Origin: Rhodothermales bacterium
Lineage (GTDB): Bacteria; Bacteroidota; Rhodothermia; Rhodothermales; JANQRZ01
Reading direction: 5' to 3'
Length of the DNA: 64,000 nucleotides
Assembly (NCBI GenBank): GCA_039944855.1
Contig: JBDUXZ010000020.1
Span: 248,001-312,000 of the forward strand
A program made the position numbers and the translations under genes. The notes under the pieces were generated by a model. That model had not been told where the DNA came from. It did no database searches and was given only the letters and a program-made list of their open reading frames with translations. Position 1 is the first letter of the stretch, and the number at the start of each line of letters is the position of its first letter. This document shows, in pieces, positions 8,361-16,810 of the stretch.

Positions 8361-9163
8361 CCACGCTCTTCGCCCCCGCCGTGGGCAAAGTCCTCAAGTA
8401 CGAGCTCAGCGACGTCGTTCGGAGCAAGTGGATCGCGGCCTACGCCCTCTTCTTCCTCGTCGTGACGGACGCGCTGTTCCGGTTCGGCGGCGGGAGCGCG
8501 CACGTCGTGCTGAGCCTGATGAACGTGGTGCTCGTGCTGATCCCGCTCGTCAGCCTGATCTTCGGGACGATCTATCTCTACAGCGCTCGCGAGTTCACGG
8601 AGCTGATGTTGGCGCAGCCGGTCCGGCGCGGGCACCTCTTCGCCGGGCTCTACGGCGGGCTCGTCCTCCCGCTCGCGGCCGCGTTCGCGCTCGGCGTGAC
8701 CCTGCCGTTCCTGTGGCACGGCGGCGCGGCCGGGGCCGCGGGCGACACGCTCGCGCTCCTCGTGCTCGTCGGCGTGCTGTTGACGGCAGCGTTCCTCGCG
8801 CTCGCCCTCCTCATCGCCGTCCGCTTCGACGACCGGATGAAGGGGCTCGCGGCGGCGCTCGTCGCGTGGCTGTTCTTCGCCGTCGTCTACGACGGGCTCG
8901 TGCTCGTCGCCGTCCACGCTTTCAGCGCGTACCCGCTCGAACGGCCGCTCCTCGCGCTCACGCTCCTCAACCCCGTCGATCTCGGGCGCGTCTTGCTGCT
9001 GCTCAACGTGGACGTTGCCGCGCTCCTCGGCTACACCGGGGCTGTGTTCGAGCAGTTCTTCGGGACCGGGCTCGGGTTCGGCGTCGCCCTCCTCGCGCTC
9101 GGGGCGTGGTGCGCCGTCCCGCTTGCGCTCGCCCATCGGCTCTTCACTCGGAAGGATTTCTGA
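8357..9163 (+). CDS. nosY: NosY ABC transporter permease
   Basis: A 268-residue integral membrane protein with about six transmembrane segments, matching the ABC-2 type NosY permease. It starts at ATG 8357, overlapping the nosF stop by 4 bp, and ends the operon. The ELTELML-like cytoplasmic segment (SAREFTELMLAQPVRRG) is the usual contact with the ATPase. The nos operon appears complete apart from nosR, which clade II clusters lack. Confidence 0.93.
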   Translation: MTTLFAPAVGKVLKYELSDVVRSKWIAAYALFFLVVTDALFRFGGGSAHVVLSLMNVVLVLIPLVSLIFGTIYLYSAREFTELMLAQPVRRGHLFAGLYGGLVLPLAAAFALGVTLPFLWHGGAAGAAGDTLALLVLVGVLLTAAFLALALLIAVRFDDRMKGLAAALVAWLFFAVVYDGLVLVAVHAFSAYPLERPLLALTLLNPVDLGRVLLLLNVDVAALLGYTGAVFEQFFGTGLGFGVALLALGAWCAVPLALAHRLFTRKDF

Positions 9164-9262
9164 TACGGAGCGTGTGGGAGGATGGGAGTACGGGCGTGTG
9201 GGAGTAGCTCCGGCCTGGAACACGAAACCCTCCCGAACTCTCGTATCCCCGCACGTGCTCTG

Positions 9263-9459
9263 AACTGATCTCGCTCTGTTGAGAAGAGAAGCTCAAATGG
9301 ACATCATCCTGAGCGGAGGCCGCAGGCCGCAGCCGAAGGATCGTTCCGGGGAAGCTCACAGCAGACTATCGAAACCGTGCCCGCAGAGAGCCCTCGGCTC
9401 CACTTCGTTACGCTCGGGATGACAAAGCGGAGAGCTTCTCAATAGAGCAAACTGATCTC
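9263..9459. repeat. MITE-like element with TIRs and 10-bp target duplication
   Basis: GCTCTGTTGAGAAG (9273-9286) faces CTTCTCAATAGAGC (9435-9448), 13 of 14 bases inverted, and both ends are flanked by the identical direct repeat AACTGATCTC (9263-9272 and 9450-9459). The 177-bp interior has no gene but contains CATCCTGAGCGGAGG...GAAGGATC and CGCTCGGGATGAC, a REP-like inverted pair. It fills most of the 340-bp gap after nosY; nothing else was seen there. Confidence 0.7.
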
Positions 9460-9504
9460 ATTTCTAACCCCGAGGGCCTCGCGCCCTCCCCATCCCCGAC
9501 CGCC

Positions 9505-9951
9505 ATGCTACGCCGACTGCTGTTCCTCCTGCCGACCCTCGCCTTCGCCTTCATCGGGTGCGTCGATACCGACGTGGAGCCCGCCGACTCCGACCTCGAC
9601 ATGACGGAGGGCGCCGACGAACTCGATATGCGTGAGGAGGTCATGGCCGACCAACTCGCCGAGATGCCGCCGCTCCGCCGCGCGCTCCGCGGCGATTGGC
9701 GCGACGAGATCCACACGGCGCTCCTCGATTTCGAAGGCGGCCGGTACGAAGGCGTCGTCCCCTACGGCGGCGACCGCGGCTACGAGCGCGTCGAGGGCGA
9801 CCTCCGCGTGCTCGACGAGGGCGATGACTACGTCACGTTCGAGGTCGACGGCGCGCACACACTCACGGCGCGGCAGATCGACGATGACCAGATCATCATC
9901 ACGGCCGAGGGCGCGGACGAGCCCGAGGGCGTAACGCTGCGCCGGCGGTAG
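9505..9951 (+). CDS. Small acidic lipoprotein, unknown function
   Basis: A 148-residue protein with a lipoprotein signal (FAFIGC, Cys19), an acidic linker rich in Asp/Glu, then a compact domain (RGDWRDEIHTALLDFEGGRYEGVVPYGGDRGYERVEGDLRVL...VTFEVDG) resembling a small lipocalin- or META-like beta domain. No family was recognised. A strong hairpin (9978-10011) separates it from the protease gene downstream. Confidence 0.7.
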   Translation: MLRRLLFLLPTLAFAFIGCVDTDVEPADSDLDMTEGADELDMREEVMADQLAEMPPLRRALRGDWRDEIHTALLDFEGGRYEGVVPYGGDRGYERVEGDLRVLDEGDDYVTFEVDGAHTLTARQIDDDQIIITAEGADEPEGVTLRRR

Positions 9952-9977
9952 CAGGTTGCTCGGGCCGAGCGCGCCAC

Positions 9978-10011
9978 GTCGCGCCCCGCCGCAGAAACAG
10001 CGGGGCGCGAC
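9978..10011. terminator. Strong hairpin after the small lipoprotein gene
   Basis: GTCGCGCCCCGC (9978-9989) and GCGGGGCGCGAC (10000-10011) form a perfect 12-bp stem with a 10-nt A-rich loop. Only TCTCGT follows, so it is a GC-rich terminator without a real T-run. Confidence 0.6.
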
Positions 10012-10048
10012 TCTCGTATGCCCTCGCGTTCCCCAAGCGCCCGAGCCC

Positions 10049-11227
10049 ATGCCCCGCCCTGCGATCCGTCTGTCCACCGTCCTCCTCACCTTTCTCGTAT
10101 TTGCCGGGTGCCGCCAGCCTGCGCAGTCGCAGATCCCGCCGGGCACCGACATGCCGCCGCCGCAGCGCGTCGAGCCTCCAGCTGCGCCGGGCGTGGTGAC
10201 GGACGGGATCTACCAGCAGCGGCAGACGGCGATCACGCGCGCCGTCGAGCACGTCGCGCCCGCCGTCGTGTCGATCAACGTGATCGAGGTGCGGCAGGTG
10301 CGCGTCCGCGATCCGTTCTCGAACGACCCGTTTTTCGAATACTTCTTCGGGCAACGGCAGAGCCGCGTGCAGCAGCAGCAGGTGCAGGGCGTCGGCAGCG
10401 GCTTCGTGATCTCGCCCGACGGTTACATCGTCACGAACGACCACGTCGCGGGGAATGCGACGCGGATCACCGTCAGCTTCCCCGACGGGCGCGAACTCGA
10501 CGGGCGGCTCGTCGGGACCGATCCTGAGAGCGACGTGGCGCTCATCAAGGTCGAGCCCGACGCGCCGCTCGCCTACCTCGCCTTCACGGAGAGCGAGAAC
10601 CTCTACGTCGGCGAATGGGCGATCGCGCTCGGCAACCCGTTCGGGCTCTTCGAAGCGGCCGAGCCAACCGTGACGGTCGGCGTCATCAGCGCGGTCGGGC
10701 GGGACTTCGCGCCGCAGGAGGGCCGCGTCTTCCGCGACATGATCCAGACCGACGCCGCCATCAACCGGGGCAACTCGGGCGGCCCGCTCGTGAACGCGCT
10801 CGGCGAGGTGATCGGTGTCAACACGTTCATCTTCTCGCGCTCGGGCGGCTCGGTCGGCATCGGGTTCGCGACGCCGGCGTGGCGCGTCCGCCGCATCGTC
10901 GACGAGATCCGCGAGACGGGGCGTGTGGCGCGGCCTGCGCCGCCCGGGCTCAACGTCCGCGCGCTCAACGCCCGCGCCGCCCGGATGCTCGACCTCGACG
11001 TGGACGCCGGACTCCTCGTGATCAGCGTCGACCCGGACTCGCCCGCCGAGGCTGCCGGGATTCAGCCCTACGACGTGATCCTCGCCGTCGATGGGCAGGG
11101 CACGCCGGACTCGGCGACGGCGAGCGCGCTCCTCCGCAGCCGCCGCCCCGGCGAGACGGTCCAGCTCCGCGTGCTCCGCGACGGCGAGGAGCGCGAGGTG
11201 GCCCTCGTGCTCGCGGCGACGCCGTGA
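10049..11227 (+). CDS. HtrA/DegQ-like periplasmic serine protease
   Basis: A 392-residue S1C-type protease for damaged envelope proteins. It has a lipoprotein signal (FAGC, Cys21), a protease domain with triad His132 (TNDHV), Asp162 (SDVAL) and Ser243 (NRGNSGGPL), and one C-terminal PDZ domain (about 300-392), so it is the one-PDZ (DegS/HtrA-short) architecture. ATG 10049 begins the signal peptide and is chosen over an upstream in-frame ATG at 9956, which would put a hairpin inside the coding sequence. Lipid anchoring is less usual for this family and would tether it to a membrane. Confidence 0.93.
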   Translation: MPRPAIRLSTVLLTFLVFAGCRQPAQSQIPPGTDMPPPQRVEPPAAPGVVTDGIYQQRQTAITRAVEHVAPAVVSINVIEVRQVRVRDPFSNDPFFEYFFGQRQSRVQQQQVQGVGSGFVISPDGYIVTNDHVAGNATRITVSFPDGRELDGRLVGTDPESDVALIKVEPDAPLAYLAFTESENLYVGEWAIALGNPFGLFEAAEPTVTVGVISAVGRDFAPQEGRVFRDMIQTDAAINRGNSGGPLVNALGEVIGVNTFIFSRSGGSVGIGFATPAWRVRRIVDEIRETGRVARPAPPGLNVRALNARAARMLDLDVDAGLLVISVDPDSPAEAAGIQPYDVILAVDGQGTPDSATASALLRSRRPGETVQLRVLRDGEEREVALVLAATP

Positions 11228-11368
11228 CGGGCGGGAGAATAGAGGGTTGAGAATGGGGGCGGGCTCGCCGTCGCCCCGTGCCATCCGCTATCCTCTGTGC
11301 TCCCCCGCACCGACCCGCCTCCGATGCATTGCTCCCACCACCCGTCCCGACGCAGCACGAGACGCAGC

Positions 11369-12448
11369 ATGCTGCGTCTCTACGCCCTCTCGCCGCTCCT
11401 CGCCGCCGTGCTGCTCGCCGGCTGCCTCCCGTCGTCGAACCAGCGCAAGCTGAACCGGGAGCTGTTCGCCAGCGACTCGCTCTCGCGCACGATCGCCGAG
11501 GCGGTACCCGTCGACACGCTCGCGTTCGTGCGCCGCGTCGTCCCGCCGCCGGAGGCGATCCTCGAATTCCCGACGAGCTTCGCCCTCCTCCCCGACGGCC
11601 GGATCGTCGTTGCTGAGACGCGGCGCGGCGCGCTCGTCTATTTCGACACCGAGGGCGTGTACCGCAGCGCGTTCCAGTGGGAGTCGTTCAGCTTCCCGTT
11701 CCTCGCCGGGACGCGGGGCGACACCGTCGCCGTGCTGAACCGGGGGAGCTACCGCGTGGACCTCGTCGTGGGCGACGACGTGGTGCGGAGCGTGGCGGTG
11801 CCGGAGGAGCGGAACGGGAACGCGCTCCTGACCGAGCGCGGGCTGTTCTACAAAACGGCGCCCGAGGACGAGGGCGCGCGGCTCTACCACTTCGGGCCCG
11901 ACGGCGACGAGCGGGCGCGCTACGACCTCGCCGGGCCGTTCTGGCGGCACCTCGGCTTTCTCCGCTCGTGGGGCGACTCGCTCCTCGTGCTTTCCGGCTA
12001 CCGCCCCGTCGTCGACGTGCTCACGCCGGAGACAGCGCCGGGTGCGGTCCTCGATACGCTCACCCTCGCCGGGTTCGACTCGCCGCAGCTTGAGCGGAGC
12101 CGGCTCTGGGCCGTCGGCGACGTGGACGAGCCGCCGCTGCTCTCGCCCGCCGCCGCCGCCGTCGGCGACCGCCTCTTCGTGCTCAACGCCCGTCCCGGCT
12201 GGGTCCACATCGATGTCTTCCGCCGTGACGCCGGGCCGGACGGGCCGCGCCTCCTCTTGGAGCGGAGCCTGATGCAGCCCGACCCCCGCGTCGACAACGA
12301 CTTCTACGCCGTCGACCTCGCCGCGCGCCGCGTCGCCGGGGGCATCGAGTTCGTCGTCCTCACGACGAAGCCGGCGCCGGGACTGACGTTCCTCCGCTGG
12401 ACGCCGGACGGGGACGCCGCGGCCTCACTCGATCGTGTCACCCGATAG
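11369..12448 (+). CDS. Lipoprotein with beta-propeller-like domain
   Basis: A 359-residue exported protein with a lipoprotein signal (VLLAGC, Cys19) and repeated blade-like segments (FALLPDGRIVVAETRRGALVYFDTEG, FLAGTRGDTVAVLNRGSYRVDLV) that suggest an NHL/6-bladed propeller. No catalytic motif was seen. ATG 11369 begins the signal; earlier in-frame ATGs (11297, 11324) give an Arg-rich non-signal extension. Its 3' end overlaps the convergent gene by 24 bp (12425-12448). Confidence 0.75.
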   Translation: MLRLYALSPLLAAVLLAGCLPSSNQRKLNRELFASDSLSRTIAEAVPVDTLAFVRRVVPPPEAILEFPTSFALLPDGRIVVAETRRGALVYFDTEGVYRSAFQWESFSFPFLAGTRGDTVAVLNRGSYRVDLVVGDDVVRSVAVPEERNGNALLTERGLFYKTAPEDEGARLYHFGPDGDERARYDLAGPFWRHLGFLRSWGDSLLVLSGYRPVVDVLTPETAPGAVLDTLTLAGFDSPQLERSRLWAVGDVDEPPLLSPAAAAVGDRLFVLNARPGWVHIDVFRRDAGPDGPRLLLERSLMQPDPRVDNDFYAVDLAARRVAGGIEFVVLTTKPAPGLTFLRWTPDGDAAASLDRVTR

Positions 12449-12955
12449 GTAGGGATACGAGGTGTAGCCGTCGCCTTGGGAGACGTGGACGGTGACGGCA
12501 TCGGCGCGGGCGTTCACGAGCGTGCGAAAGGCGTCGGCGTCGAGGTGGTAGCTCGCCTGATCTACGACGGCGCCCTCCGGTTCGGTGAACCGTGCCGGGC
12601 CTGCCGTCAAGGGCACGGTGAGGGTGTCGCCGTCCACGACGAGGAGCAGCGGAGCGTCGCCGCTGACCGCCACGCCAGTGTCCGAGCGGAACGTGAGGTT
12701 CGCCGTCGCCCCGTCGCCCTCGCGGAACGTGGTGAGCGTTGGGGGCGAGGAGGCACGTGTGGCCGGTGCAGTGCTGGGCTCGGCCGGGTCGGGCTCGCTA
12801 TGGCTCATCTCAGCGGGCGTTTCGGTTTCCGCGCTGGGAGCGGGCGGATCTTCGGACGCGCCGGGCTCCGGCACGCGCGCGCACGCGGCCACGGTGAGCC
12901 CGAGCAGCAAGACGTACGATAGGAGAGGCACGGGGCGAAGGAGACGAGGGCGCAT
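12425..12955 (-). CDS. Hypothetical lipoprotein
   Basis: A 176-residue protein with a lipoprotein signal (LLGLTVAAC, Cys25), a Pro/Glu/Ser/Thr-rich linker (residues 30-70) and a small C-terminal domain (LTTFREGDGATANLTFRSDTGVAVSGDAPLLLVVDG) resembling a beta-sandwich. Function not recognised. An ATG at 12976 would add 7 residues. It is convergent with, and overlaps, the propeller lipoprotein gene. Confidence 0.7.
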   Translation of the reverse strand: MRPRLLRPVPLLSYVLLLGLTVAACARVPEPGASEDPPAPSAETETPAEMSHSEPDPAEPSTAPATRASSPPTLTTFREGDGATANLTFRSDTGVAVSGDAPLLLVVDGDTLTVPLTAGPARFTEPEGAVVDQASYHLDADAFRTLVNARADAVTVHVSQGDGYTSYPYLSGDTIE

Positions 12956-13048
12956 AGGGGCGGAGGGTAGATACATGGCGACGGCGACGGCCCCGAGGAG
13001 CCGCCGCCGTCTGAAATGCCGTAGGCACGTCGAAGTGCCGCGGGACTG

Positions 13049-16000
13049 TTAGTTCACGACGGTGATCCGTCGAGCCCCGACGAAGGCGTCGGCCTCGACC
13101 CGCAGGAGGTAGGTCCCGCTCGCCAGGCTCCGCGCGTCGAAGTCGACGGTGTGGGCGCCGGCTTCGAGCGTCTCATCGTCGAGGAGGACGGCCACGCGTT
13201 GCCCGAGCACGTTGAACACCGTCACCGTCGCCCGCGCCGCGCTCGGGAGGTCGAACCGCACCGTGGTGCGGGCCGCGAACGGGTTCGGGTAGTTCTGGTG
13301 GACGGCGAAGGCGGTCGGGAGCGTGGCGCCCGCCTCGGCCGGCGTCCCCATCTCCACGATGATGTCGACGGTGGTCAGGGCGATGCGGATGTCGGGGTTG
13401 TTCGTGAGGAACGCCACCGATTCGGTGTAGCTCCCCGGCTCCAGCCCGCGCGGCGAGACGACGAGGTCGAACGCCTCGCTGTCGCCGGGGTCGAAGCCGA
13501 CCCCGTAGAGCGGCTCGCCGGCCTCGACGATCGCCCGGGTGTAGACCGGGAGGTCCGTCGGGTCCACGCCGACGACGCGGACCTCGCCGCCGCCCGGCCG
13601 CGTGAGGTAGTAGAACACGCCGTCGGGGTCCCGCGTGCTGCGGAGGAAGCCGTTGATCCGCTGCGACCCACCGAGGCGGGTGAGCGGGACCTCCACCTCC
13701 TCGCTCTCGGCGAAGAGCCGGCCGAACTGGTCGACCTGGGTGTAGAGCCGGTTATCGGTGAGGACTTCGAGCACGCCGTCCGTCACCGTGATGCCGGGGA
13801 CGACGCCGCCGCGGCTCGGGGTCTCGACGGGGTAGCCCGGGAGCACCTCGCCGTCGCTATCGACGGCGTAGACGAGCGTGGACTGCCGCTGCGCGATGAA
13901 GAAGGCGTCGAGCTCGGGGCTGTAGGCGATGCTGCCCGCGGAGAAGTCCACGGTGAACGAGCGCCCCGTCGGCTCGATCGTCGCGCCGAAGGTGGCTTCG
14001 AAGACCTCGCCGCCGGAGGTGGCGTACCACAGGGTTTCGTTCTTGTCATCGTACGTGAGCCCGAGGACCTGGCCGCTGGCGCCGCTGTCTACGAACCCGT
14101 CGAGGACGGCGTCGATGGCGCTGAGGTCGGAGCGGATGACGTAGGTCGGCCCGTCGTTAGCGTCGGCGACGAGGAGGGGGCCGTCGGGGATCAGCGCGAT
14201 GGCTGCGGCGGTGGAACTGGCGTCGGGAAGTACGATCGCGAAGAGCGAGTCCCCGACAGCACCGCGAGCGGCGCTCTTCGTCCCTCGCGCCGCGTTAGTC
14301 GCGCGGAGGAAGTCGGAGAGGTCCGTGGGGGCCGCGTCGGCTCCAGCCAGCGCGTCGGCGGAACGGGGGATGGGGATCGTGAAGCTGCTCAGCGCCGGCT
14401 CCAGCACGCGAACGAACGTCAGCGGGGCCTGGCCCGTGTTCTCGACGGTGAGCTCCGTGGGGGCCGTCCGGTCGGCGGGAACGGAGACCGGGGCGGGATC
14501 GTCCGTGACCGCGAGGATCGGCGGCAGCGGGTCGCCGACGGTGAGCGTGAACGGCAACGTCTCGACCACCTGGATGACCCGGTTGCCCTCGCTGTCGGTG
14601 AACCCGCGCGGGACGCCGGCCGCCGAGAACTCCAGCGAGTTCGTGACGATCTCGACCTCGCCGCGGTAGAACCCCTGCGCGAGCAGGCCGCCCTCCACGG
14701 TGACGGTGATCTCCTGCGAGGCGTCCGCGTCGAGCGAGCCGGACGAGGGCGTGACGAAGATGGGGTCGCCGCTGCCGCTGAACCCGTTTGAGGGGTCGAA
14801 GGGGAAGGGGTTGCCGTCCGTCTCGAGGGAGATGTTCACCTCGTAATCGAGGACGAGGCCACCGTCGTTCGTGAGCGTGATGAGGGGCCGGCTCTCACCC
14901 GCGTCGTCGTCGAAGTCGCCGAGGTCGCCGATCGTCTCCGACGAGAGGGCGAGGAGGGGCGGCGTGGCGCCGCCGACGGAGTACGTGAAGGGCACCTCGA
15001 AGAGGAGTACGCCGTCGATGTTGGTCTCCACGCGGAGCGTGCCGTAGAAGACGCCCGGCTGCGAAGCGCCGGCCGACAGCGTGATCGTCTCGCTGGCGCC
15101 CGGGGCGACGTCGCCGCCCGTCGAGCTCAGCACGAGGGACTGCAGGGCGTCGGCCGGGAACGACACCGCGACCTCGACCTCAGCGGAGTAGTCGAGCGTC
15201 TCGCCGGTGCTGGTGTTCGTGAGCCCGACCTCGAGGTCGACCGAGCCGCCGGGAGCGGCGTCACCGAGGTCGAGGTAGACGAGGGAGTCGGGGAGTTGGA
15301 CGTCGTAGGGCACGCCGTTGACGGTGACGTCCGCAGTGACGAGCGGCACGTCAAAGGTCACCTGATAGCCCATCGTCTGGAAGGCGCGGAGGTCGTTGTC
15401 GTTGTAATCCCCGACCGTCCCGGAGGCGAAGTCCGGGTCCATGATCCCGATGTAAGGCGTGCCGAGCGAGTTGTTGCGCCAGTGCGAGGCCTGCTCGCCG
15501 TCGCCACCTTGCCGCCCGCCCGTAGCCGTCGAGAGGGGGAGCTCCTGGTTCCCATCGAAGAAGACCTGGACGACGTCGGGGCTCGGCGGGCCCGGCGTGA
15601 CGACGCGCGGGGCCACTTCCCACCCGAGCCCGTCATCGAGGGGCTCGCCCGGCGTGACGGCGTCGGGGCGCACGCGGAAGAGGTCGAACACAGCGAAGCG
15701 GTTCTGCGGCGGGCCGCCCTGGCCGATGATGCTGCGGAACCCGAGGGAGTGGCCCATCTCGTGCACGGCGACGGCCTCGAAGTCGAACTGCCCGGTCGTG
15801 ACGCCGTCGGTGGGGTCGAAGTCCCACGTGAACGCGGCGTTGAACCCGATCGTCGGGAACTCGCCGAAGGGGTTTGCGACGGGGTCGGGGTCGGCCTCGG
15901 CGGGGAGGTACCCGAACGCCTGCGCGATGGGGCGCGCGACGACGGCCGTCTGGAGGGCGGGGCCGGCCGTGGACGGCGTCGGGAGGGGGATGCCGTTGTA

Positions 16001-16582
16001 GAGGGCGGCGAGTTGAGGGTCGCTGCCGTTCTGCGCGAGGAGCGCGTCCACGATCTGGGCCGGGCCGATGCCGGCGAACGTCCGCTCCGCCGTCGTCGCA
16101 CTCGCGAGGACGTTTTCGGGGAAGGGGCCCCCGCTGAACCGATTCAGGCCGAAGTCGACGTCGATCACCGTGGTGATGGGGGTCGAGATCGCGCGCTCCC
16201 ACCGGGCCGCGGCGCGGCGGAAGGCGAGGAGGGCGGCGGGGAACTCGAGGATCTGGTCCGTCCCGCGGAGGAGGATGCGCATCCCCGTGATGTCGCGCTC
16301 TTCGTTCGTCGAGGTGAAGACGGTGAAGTTCGGCGAGGCGGCGGCGCGGCTGAGGGCAGCGACCTCGGTCTCCGTCGCGCTCTCGCAGACGAGGTTGCCG
16401 TCGGGGCCGGCCTTGAGGACGAACGTGCTGCCCTCGACGTGTTCGGCGGCGCTGTGACCGTTGTGGGGCGCGCTCTGCGCGAAAGCGGGCGCGCCGAAGA
16501 GTGCGAGCCCGAGGAGGACTGCGGCTACCTGAGCCAGCCGGCGGCGGAAGTCAAGCCTGGTTGGGAGAAGCGAAAGCGACAT
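13049..16582 (-). CDS. Large secreted metzincin-type metalloprotease with T9SS sorting domain
   Basis: A 1177-residue secreted protein. It has a signal peptide (residues 1-36, ending APAFAQ), then a metalloprotease region with the zinc motif HEMGHSLGF (His274, Glu275, His278), as in the NF038122-like metalloproteases, followed by several choice-of-anchor/immunoglobulin-like beta domains (about 420-700), a second beta-rich half, and a C-terminal type IX sorting domain (NYPNPFAARTTVRFDL... to the end). ATG 16582 begins the signal peptide; an ATG at 16699 would add 39 residues with no signal character. It is divergent from the AAA ATPase gene. The substrate is unknown; an extracellular or surface proteolytic role is inferred. 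Confidence 0.85.
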   Translation of the reverse strand: MSLSLLPTRLDFRRRLAQVAAVLLGLALFGAPAFAQSAPHNGHSAAEHVEGSTFVLKAGPDGNLVCESATETEVAALSRAAASPNFTVFTSTNEERDITGMRILLRGTDQILEFPAALLAFRRAAARWERAISTPITTVIDVDFGLNRFSGGPFPENVLASATTAERTFAGIGPAQIVDALLAQNGSDPQLAALYNGIPLPTPSTAGPALQTAVVARPIAQAFGYLPAEADPDPVANPFGEFPTIGFNAAFTWDFDPTDGVTTGQFDFEAVAVHEMGHSLGFRSIIGQGGPPQNRFAVFDLFRVRPDAVTPGEPLDDGLGWEVAPRVVTPGPPSPDVVQVFFDGNQELPLSTATGGRQGGDGEQASHWRNNSLGTPYIGIMDPDFASGTVGDYNDNDLRAFQTMGYQVTFDVPLVTADVTVNGVPYDVQLPDSLVYLDLGDAAPGGSVDLEVGLTNTSTGETLDYSAEVEVAVSFPADALQSLVLSSTGGDVAPGASETITLSAGASQPGVFYGTLRVETNIDGVLLFEVPFTYSVGGATPPLLALSSETIGDLGDFDDDAGESRPLITLTNDGGLVLDYEVNISLETDGNPFPFDPSNGFSGSGDPIFVTPSSGSLDADASQEITVTVEGGLLAQGFYRGEVEIVTNSLEFSAAGVPRGFTDSEGNRVIQVVETLPFTLTVGDPLPPILAVTDDPAPVSVPADRTAPTELTVENTGQAPLTFVRVLEPALSSFTIPIPRSADALAGADAAPTDLSDFLRATNAARGTKSAARGAVGDSLFAIVLPDASSTAAAIALIPDGPLLVADANDGPTYVIRSDLSAIDAVLDGFVDSGASGQVLGLTYDDKNETLWYATSGGEVFEATFGATIEPTGRSFTVDFSAGSIAYSPELDAFFIAQRQSTLVYAVDSDGEVLPGYPVETPSRGGVVPGITVTDGVLEVLTDNRLYTQVDQFGRLFAESEEVEVPLTRLGGSQRINGFLRSTRDPDGVFYYLTRPGGGEVRVVGVDPTDLPVYTRAIVEAGEPLYGVGFDPGDSEAFDLVVSPRGLEPGSYTESVAFLTNNPDIRIALTTVDIIVEMGTPAEAGATLPTAFAVHQNYPNPFAARTTVRFDLPSAARATVTVFNVLGQRVAVLLDDETLEAGAHTVDFDARSLASGTYLLRVEADAFVGARRITVVN

Positions 16583-16810
16583 GGCGGAATCGAGCGAGTG
16601 GTAGAGGCGGGCGGGGCGGAGCCGGGCGGCCCCGATGACGTTCGTGTGAACGAGTATGCCGGGGATAATACTCCCTCGGATGCCTGCTGTCAAAACCATG
16701 TGTCTGACCTAAATGCCGGTGGCGATAGTCCGGGGCGCAGCGGACGGAACAGCCTCGGTTGCGTCGCGTGGTAGCGGTGACGTTTTCAACCCGCCTTGAA
16801 AGATTGCCGT

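Noticed and set aside
1-9163. Complete denitrification locus including nir and nor
   Set aside because: Only N2O reduction genes are visible; no nitrite or NO reductase gene was found in the window, so nothing beyond N2O reduction can be claimed.
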